NCBI GenBank assembly: GCA_902557775.1
Contig: CACEBD010000003.1
Coordinates: forward strand, 1 to 64,000
DNA: 64,000 nucleotides
Origin: an uncultured Pelagibacteraceae bacterium
Lineage (GTDB): Bacteria; Pseudomonadota; Alphaproteobacteria; Pelagibacterales; Pelagibacteraceae
Reading direction: 5' to 3'
The translations under genes and the position numbers were made by a program. Position 1 is the first letter of the stretch. Every line of letters begins with the position of its first letter. Below the pieces are notes generated by a model. That model did no database searches. It had not been told where the DNA came from and saw nothing but the letters and a program-made list of their open reading frames with translations. Below, piece after piece: positions 61,892 through 64,000 of the stretch.

Positions 61892-61901
61892 AATATACAT
61901 A

Positions 61902-62021
61902 TTAAAAAAAACTACCTAGTCCTAAAGCAGCCGCACCAATTAGCACAAGCCAAATTAATCCTTTTATTAAAAAAAAATAAAATCCACCCACTAATAAATT
62001 TTTATATATTTTTTTTTTCAT
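61902..62021 (-). CDS. Candidate 39-residue membrane peptide
   Basis: An ATG frame of 39 codons on the minus strand in the 183-bp gap after sodB. It has a basic start (MKKKIYKNLL) and a hydrophobic span ending LVLIGAAALGLGSFF, the layout of a one-helix membrane protein with Gly/Ala small-residue packing. No ribosome-binding site is evident. It is the only frame here with protein-like composition. Small peptides of this kind are easily missed in streamlined genomes. Confidence 0.5.
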   Translation of the reverse strand: MKKKIYKNLLVGGFYFFLIKGLIWLVLIGAAALGLGSFF

Positions 62022-62074
62022 TTTAAACAATACAAAATTTTACCAATCATTATTTAATACTATTTGTCTCAAGA

Positions 62075-62827
62075 TTATCTTTTAACTAATTTATCTACTA
62101 AAAATAAATACAATTTATAAGGCAAAATTCTTAATAATTTTAAAGTTAAAGTTAGTCCTTTTGGAAAGTGAATTTCAAATACATTACTCTTAGTTAAACC
62201 ATTAAAAATTTTTTCCGCTGCGTATTCAGGTGTTTTGAGAAATGGCATAGGAAATTCATTTTTATCTGTCAAAGGAGTTTTTATAAAGCCAGGCGATATA
62301 ATTGAGACTCTGACTCCAAATTTTTTAAAGTCAAAATAAATACTTTCACTAAAGTTGGTCAAAGCGGCTTTTGAAGGTCCGTAACCGCTAGAATTAGGAA
62401 GCCCCCTATAACCTGCAATAGAGGAAACAATAGAAATATGTCCAGATTTTTTATTTTTGAAATAGTTTTCTACAACTTTTACACAATCTATAACACCCAA
62501 AAAATTTACATTTATTACATTTTTTATTTTGTTTGGATCTATACTTTGTTCATCTTTTGGCTCGTACGTTCCACTGGAAAATAAGCAAATATCTAAGTCA
62601 CCAAATTCATTTAAAATATTTTTAAATACATTATTTATCTCAGGCTGATTAGTTACATCTAAAGGAAAAGATACAGTATTTTGGTTTTTAGCTAACTCAT
62701 CTAATAATTCTTTTCTCCTTGCAGAAACAGCAACTTTCCATCCCTCACTAGCAAACTTTTCAGCTACGGCTTTTCCAATACCACTAGATGCACCAGTTAT
62801 CCAAATTTTTTTCTGATTTTCTGACAT
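62075..62827 (-). CDS. Short-chain dehydrogenase/reductase
   Basis: A 250-residue classical SDR: TGASSGIGKAVAEKFA (cofactor motif), NVNFLG, the Ser in SIVSSIAGY and the Tyr-Lys pair in YGPSKAALTNF. The Arg pair after the first strand (SARRKEL) favours NADP. The C-terminal part has a basic/hydrophobic segment. SDRs of this type occur with the COG2907/DUF1365/CFA set in other bacteria, so it may belong to the same lipid pathway despite opposite strand. Its start is 21 bp from divergent tspO. Confidence 0.85.
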   Translation of the reverse strand: MSENQKKIWITGASSGIGKAVAEKFASEGWKVAVSARRKELLDELAKNQNTVSFPLDVTNQPEINNVFKNILNEFGDLDICLFSSGTYEPKDEQSIDPNKIKNVINVNFLGVIDCVKVVENYFKNKKSGHISIVSSIAGYRGLPNSSGYGPSKAALTNFSESIYFDFKKFGVRVSIISPGFIKTPLTDKNEFPMPFLKTPEYAAEKIFNGLTKSNVFEIHFPKGLTLTLKLLRILPYKLYLFLVDKLVKR

Positions 62828-62848
62828 TAATTAGTTATATCTTATATT

Positions 62849-63313
62849 ATGACAAAGAATAAATATTTATCTTTATCCATAATTTTAGTTATTACCTTTC
62901 TGGCGCCAGCTATAGGCAGCTATACAACTTTAACATTTAAAGAACCTTGGTATTCAGAGCTTATATTACCAAATTTTAACCCTCCAAGTTGGGTATTTCC
63001 TCCAGTATGGTCAAGTTTATACTTAATGATGTCTCTATCAATTTGGAAAATATGGATAAATTATTTTGATAACAAAATACTAAAAATATATTTTGTTCAT
63101 ATTATTTTTAATAGCACTTGGACAGTAGTATTTTTTGGATTTCATCAAATTGGTTATGCATTGATTAATTTGTTAATAATCTTATTTTTTATTGTGGTTT
63201 TAATGAAAAAATATTTTAAAAAAGATAAAATTAGTTTTTATTTAATGATACCCTATTTAATATGGTCTTGCTATGCATTCGTATTGAATAGCGCAATATT
63301 AGTATTAAATTAA
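62849..63313 (+). CDS. tspO: TspO/MBR family protein
   Basis: A 154-residue five-helix protein. The family motifs are WYSELILPNFNPPSWVFPPVWSSLY-like (PPSWVFPPVW), followed by FNSTWTVVFFG and a final helix pair. TspO binds porphyrins and modulates tetrapyrrole and photo-oxidative responses in bacteria. It lies beside the SDR and the SOD/lipid genes, which supports a light- or oxidation-related neighbourhood. The 3' end overlaps the HPP gene by 4 nt (convergent). Confidence 0.93.
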   Translation: MTKNKYLSLSIILVITFLAPAIGSYTTLTFKEPWYSELILPNFNPPSWVFPPVWSSLYLMMSLSIWKIWINYFDNKILKIYFVHIIFNSTWTVVFFGFHQIGYALINLLIILFFIVVLMKKYFKKDKISFYLMIPYLIWSCYAFVLNSAILVLN

Positions 63314-63780
63314 TACCATTTTTTCGGATAAGCTCTTTTTAAAAGTAATTTATTAATCAAAACTGACAAAATAATAATTACAACGCTGCCAGTCATAACT
63401 GGGAAAATGATATAATTTAAAGACACATCAGCAAACAAAGCAATTAAAGGATTCGCTGCTGCTGGAGGATGTATTATTTTTAAATACATCATTAATGTAA
63501 CAGTTGTTCCAACCGATAGACCAAGAGTGATAAATGAAATACCAAAAAATTCATTAAATATTATTCCAATTATTATTCCTAATAGGTGTCCAAAAAAAAT
63601 ATTATAAGGTTGCGCAAACTCACTTTCATAAAAGATTAAAACTATAAGTGTTGTAGATCCAAAAGAGAAAATTAACCAAAATCCTGTGGATGTTTCAAAG
63701 CTTAAAAATGATAATACTCCTATAATTATTGAGGCAGCGAAGCCAGCAATTAGAGGTTCAAATTTTTTTTGTATTTTCAT
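63310..63780 (-). CDS. HPP family membrane protein
   Basis: A 156-residue, four-helix protein with the eponymous HPP motif in KIIHPPAAANPLIALFAD, and AQPYNIFFGHLLGIIIG earlier. HPP proteins have been proposed as nitrite or other anion transporters in chloroplasts and cyanobacteria, but bacterial roles vary. It converges on tspO and its start is 35 bp from the divergent gene at the right edge. Confidence 0.87.
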   Translation of the reverse strand: MKIQKKFEPLIAGFAASIIIGVLSFLSFETSTGFWLIFSFGSTTLIVLIFYESEFAQPYNIFFGHLLGIIIGIIFNEFFGISFITLGLSVGTTVTLMMYLKIIHPPAAANPLIALFADVSLNYIIFPVMTGSVVIIILSVLINKLLLKRAYPKKWY

Positions 63781-63815
63781 ATATATTTTTTTTCAAATTA
63801 AGTTATATACACATA

Positions 63816-64000
63816 ATGAATTATAAAAAATCATTCAACTTTTTAAAAAAATTACCCGCAAAATTAAACTTATTTTATAAGAAAAGATCTACATCGGGAA
63901 TAAAAGTGAATAACAAATCAAAAAATAAGAAAGATTTTGATCCGGTAACTAATTTTGATAAATCTTTTGAAAAATATATAAGATCATTAATTTTAAAAAA
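63816..64000 (+). CDS. Partial gene at right edge, unidentified
   Basis: The first 61 codons of a frame beginning MNYKKSFNFLKKLPAKLN and open to the end of the window. The N-terminal stretch is Lys-rich and polar without a clear signal or motif (FDPVTNFDKSFEKYIRSLI near the edge). Probably a cytosolic protein; nothing more can be said without the rest. Confidence 0.55.
   Translation, partial: MNYKKSFNFLKKLPAKLNLFYKKRSTSGIKVNNKSKNKKDFDPVTNFDKSFEKYIRSLILK

Noticed and set aside
1-64000. tRNA, rRNA, CRISPR arrays, insertion sequences or integrase genes
   Set aside because: I inspected the intergenic gaps and gene products and found no cloverleaf, repeat-spacer array, transposase or integrase-like protein; almost every gap is under 150 bp.

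Overview
The window looks like chromosomal DNA of a marine alphaproteobacterium of the SAR11 clade (Candidatus Pelagibacter or a close relative). The evidence is the very low GC, the extreme packing (genes overlap by 1-32 nt or sit a few bases apart), the many ABC and tripartite uptake systems, the SAM-II plus SAM-V leader before metY, and the glycine riboswitch before gcvT. This assignment comes from gene content and remembered SAR11 biology, not from a database search. I see no rRNA, tRNA, CRISPR array, insertion sequence or prophage.

Layout. 1-4650: cell-shape operon mreC (cut by the left edge), mreD, mrdA, mrdB, then a bactofilin. 4690-8860: an amino-acid/hydroxy-acid metabolism trio, then two paralogous small lipoproteins. 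8910-14045 (minus strand): VOC protein, ATP-grasp ligase, gshA, gshB, then a 300-bp regulatory leader and metY. 14100-17730: cysE, msrB, a histidine phosphatase, ccdA and a sugar kinase. 17770-23420: a small glycan or surface-sugar cluster. 23430-25080: exported MsrB, glutaredoxin, a TIGR03643-like protein and a LysE exporter. 25090-31930: a LIV-type ABC importer, azlCD and a CsiD/GlaH-type oxygenase. 31935-34980: a TctCBA transporter. 37254-42122: a second LIV-type importer. 42187-45036: csaA, a redox/copper-flavoured group and a second LysE exporter. 45040-49221: aconitase plus a PrpD-family protein. 49222-53038: renalase-like flavoprotein, TerC, MATE and EamA membrane proteins. 53035-61891: glycine riboswitch, gcvTHP, a lipid-modification set (flavoprotein, DUF1365, CFA synthase, DUF3833) and sodB. 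61900-64000: small membrane peptide, SDR, TspO, HPP protein and the start of an unidentified gene.

How it fits together. Much of the window concerns getting reduced sulfur and nitrogen from scarce organic compounds: amino-acid importers and exporters, glycine cleavage, O-acetylserine and O-acetylhomoserine chemistry, glutathione, and repair of oxidised methionine. The most notable regulatory object is the metY leader (10205-10507). It has a strong promoter touching the end of gshB, a SAM-II aptamer, an intrinsic terminator whose loop is complementary to the aptamer, and a SAM-V aptamer. The ribosome-binding site of the SAM-V aptamer serves a 17-codon ORF, not metY. Two overlapping tiny ORFs then run into the metY start, with a hairpin that has two nearly equal pairing partners. 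The gcv operon leader similarly pairs a glycine aptamer strand with the ribosome-binding region of gcvT.
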